Shown one piece after another: positions 63,056 to 64,000 of a DNA stretch of 64,000 nt. Every line of letters starts with the position of its first letter. Positions within the stretch are counted from its first letter, which is position 1. Below the pieces are notes generated by a model that did not search any database, was not told the DNA's origin, and saw only the letters and a list, made by a program, of their open reading frames with translations. The stretch comes from Pseudomonas chlororaphis (lineage in GTDB: Bacteria > Pseudomonadota > Gammaproteobacteria > Pseudomonadales > Pseudomonadaceae). The stretch spans positions 434,001 through 498,000 of the forward strand of contig NZ_JSFK01000001.1 in NCBI RefSeq assembly GCF_000783395.1. Reading direction: 5' to 3'. The position numbers and the translations under genes were made by a program.

Positions 63056-63901
63056 ATGAGTCTGGAAAACATCTCCTGTCAGAAAAGTTTTGGCGGTTGG
63101 CACAAGCGCTATCGTCATCGCTCCGACGTGCTCGGTTGCGACATGGTGTTCGCCGTGTACCTGCCGCCGCAGGCGGAGCAGGGCGGTAAGTTGCCGGTGC
63201 TGTACTGGCTGTCAGGCCTGACCTGCACCGACGAGAACTTTATGCAGAAGGCCGGCGCGATGCGCATGGCCGCAGAACTCGGCTTGATCATCGTTGCGCC
63301 GGACACCAGCCCACGTGGCCCCGATGTCCCGGGTGATCCGGACAACGCTTGGGATTTCGGCCTCGGCGCCGGGTTCTATCTGAATGCCACGCAAGAACCT
63401 TGGTCGCGCCACTATCGGATGCATGACTATGTCGTGCAGGAATTGCCGTCACTGGTTGAAGCGCATTTCCCCGCTTCGGATAAACGCAGCATCAGTGGTC
63501 ACTCGATGGGCGGCCACGGAGCGCTGGTCTGCGCGTTGCGCAATCCGGGGCGTTACCAATCGGTGTCGGCTTTTTCGCCGATTAACAACCCGATGGATTG
63601 CCCATGGGGCCAGAAGGCTTTCTCCCGCTATCTGGGCGAAGACCGTTCGAAGTGGAAGGAGTGGGATGCTTGTGCGCTGATCGCCGACGCGGATGAAAAA
63701 CTGCCGCTGCTGGTCGATCAAGGTGATCGCGATGACTTCCTCGCCACCCAGCTCAAACCCGAAGCCCTGCAACAAGCGGCAAAACAAGCAGGCCATCCGC
63801 TGACGTTGCGCCTGCAACCGGGCTACGACCACAGCTATTTCTTCATCTCAAGCTTCATAGACGACCACTTGCAGCATCACGCACGCGCCCTGCGCGGTTA
63901 A
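63056..63901 (+). CDS. fghA: S-formylglutathione hydrolase
   Basis: This esterase-D type serine hydrolase splits S-formylglutathione to formate and glutathione, completing formaldehyde removal. The 281-residue alpha/beta-hydrolase has the nucleophile S150 in [11 protein letters not shown], with the Asp ([10 protein letters not shown]) and His (GYDHSYFF) of the triad near the C-terminus. TAGGAG precedes the ATG. A short hairpin (63007-63033) lies in the gap after adhC. Confidence 0.95.
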   Translation: MSLENISCQKSFGGWHKRYRHRSDVLGCDMVFAVYLPPQAEQGGKLPVLYWLSGLTCTDENFMQKAGAMRMAAELGLIIVAPDTSPRGPDVPGDPDNAWDFGLGAGFYLNATQEPWSRHYRMHDYVVQELPSLVEAHFPASDKRSISGHSMGGHGALVCALRNPGRYQSVSAFSPINNPMDCPWGQKAFSRYLGEDRSKWKEWDACALIADADEKLPLLVDQGDRDDFLATQLKPEALQQAAKQAGHPLTLRLQPGYDHSYFFISSFIDDHLQHHARALRG

Positions 63902-63914
63902 TGCAGGTAGAATC

Positions 63915-63944
63915 ACGCCCTGACAAAAATCGGGGCGTTTTTTT
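63915..63944 (+). terminator. fghA terminator
   Basis: ACGCCC and GGGCGT form a 6-bp stem followed directly by a run of T residues, ending at the ispF start codon. Confidence 0.75.
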
Positions 63945-64000
63945 ATGCGTATTGGCCACGGCTATGATGTGCACCGTTTCGCTGAAGGCGATTTCATTAC
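63945..64000 (+). CDS. ispF: 2-C-methyl-D-erythritol 2,4-cyclodiphosphate synthase (5' end only)
   Basis: The last 56 bases encode MRIGHGYDVHRF and a few more residues, the invariant IspF N-terminus with zinc ligands D8 and H10. IspF forms the cyclic diphosphate in the MEP pathway after IspD and IspE. The gene is cut by the window edge, so only identity, not integrity, can be judged. The start lies inside the T tract of the preceding terminator, so its own promoter or read-through must supply it. Confidence 0.9.
   Translation, partial: MRIGHGYDVHRFAEGDFI

Overview
The window is an ordinary chromosomal segment of a fluorescent Pseudomonas, most likely of the P. fluorescens group. The evidence is the protein sequences, about 60% G+C, dense REP palindromes of two typical families, and a gene order that follows the known P. 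aeruginosa chromosome (rsmJ, mexJK-type pump and plsB; dapE next to ndvB; then dapD to ispF through glnD, map, rpsB, bamA, lpx, dnaE, pyrG and eno). No tRNA, rRNA, insertion sequence, prophage, integrase or CRISPR array was seen.

Layout. 1-3.2 kb: end of an unknown gene, a PEP mutase/isocitrate lyase family enzyme, an extensin-like protein, a repeat-bearing hypothetical on the minus strand, and rsmJ. 3.3-8.2 kb: a divergent TetR regulator and an RND efflux adaptor/permease pair with no outer-membrane gene, matching the MexL-MexJK arrangement. 8.2-17.4 kb is the most accessory part: a structured intergenic repeat, a self-inhibited Fic protein, a DUF4197 protein, two YbaY-type proteins, plsB, a cold-shock protein, and an isolated lipoprotein gene with two almost identical 107-residue repeats and a halovibrin-like C-terminal part. 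17.4-26.6 kb: rlmA, dapE, ndvB, the tcdA/csdE/csdA sulfur-transfer group, dapD and an ArsC/Spx-like thiol protein. 26.8-29.5 kb: a CPA1 antiporter and an AT-richer islet with a metzincin-type protease.

29.5-64 kb is a long run of core genes: dapC, glnD and map on the minus strand, then on the plus strand rpsB-tsf, pyrH-frr, uppS-cdsA-dxr-rseP-bamA-skp-lpxD-fabZ-lpxA-lpxB-rnhB-dnaE, accA, tilS, pyrG-kdsA-eno, ftsB-ispD, then a LysR gene facing adhC-fghA (glutathione-dependent formaldehyde removal), and the first codons of ispF. Many of these genes overlap by ATGA or GTGA, so translational coupling is likely.

Together the genes cover lysine/diaminopimelate synthesis (dapE, dapD, dapC), isoprenoid and undecaprenyl precursors (dxr, ispD, ispF, uppS), phospholipid and fatty acid synthesis (plsB, cdsA, accA, fabZ), lipid A and Kdo (lpxD, lpxA, lpxB, kdsA), and outer-membrane assembly (bamA, skp, rseP). 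No complete new multi-gene system stands out. The less ordinary items are the repeat lipoprotein and its palindromic upstream region, the Fic protein, the YbaY-type pair, the leaderless metzincin, the tandem-motif hypothetical at 1.7-2.3 kb, and the structured repeat at 8.3-8.6 kb.
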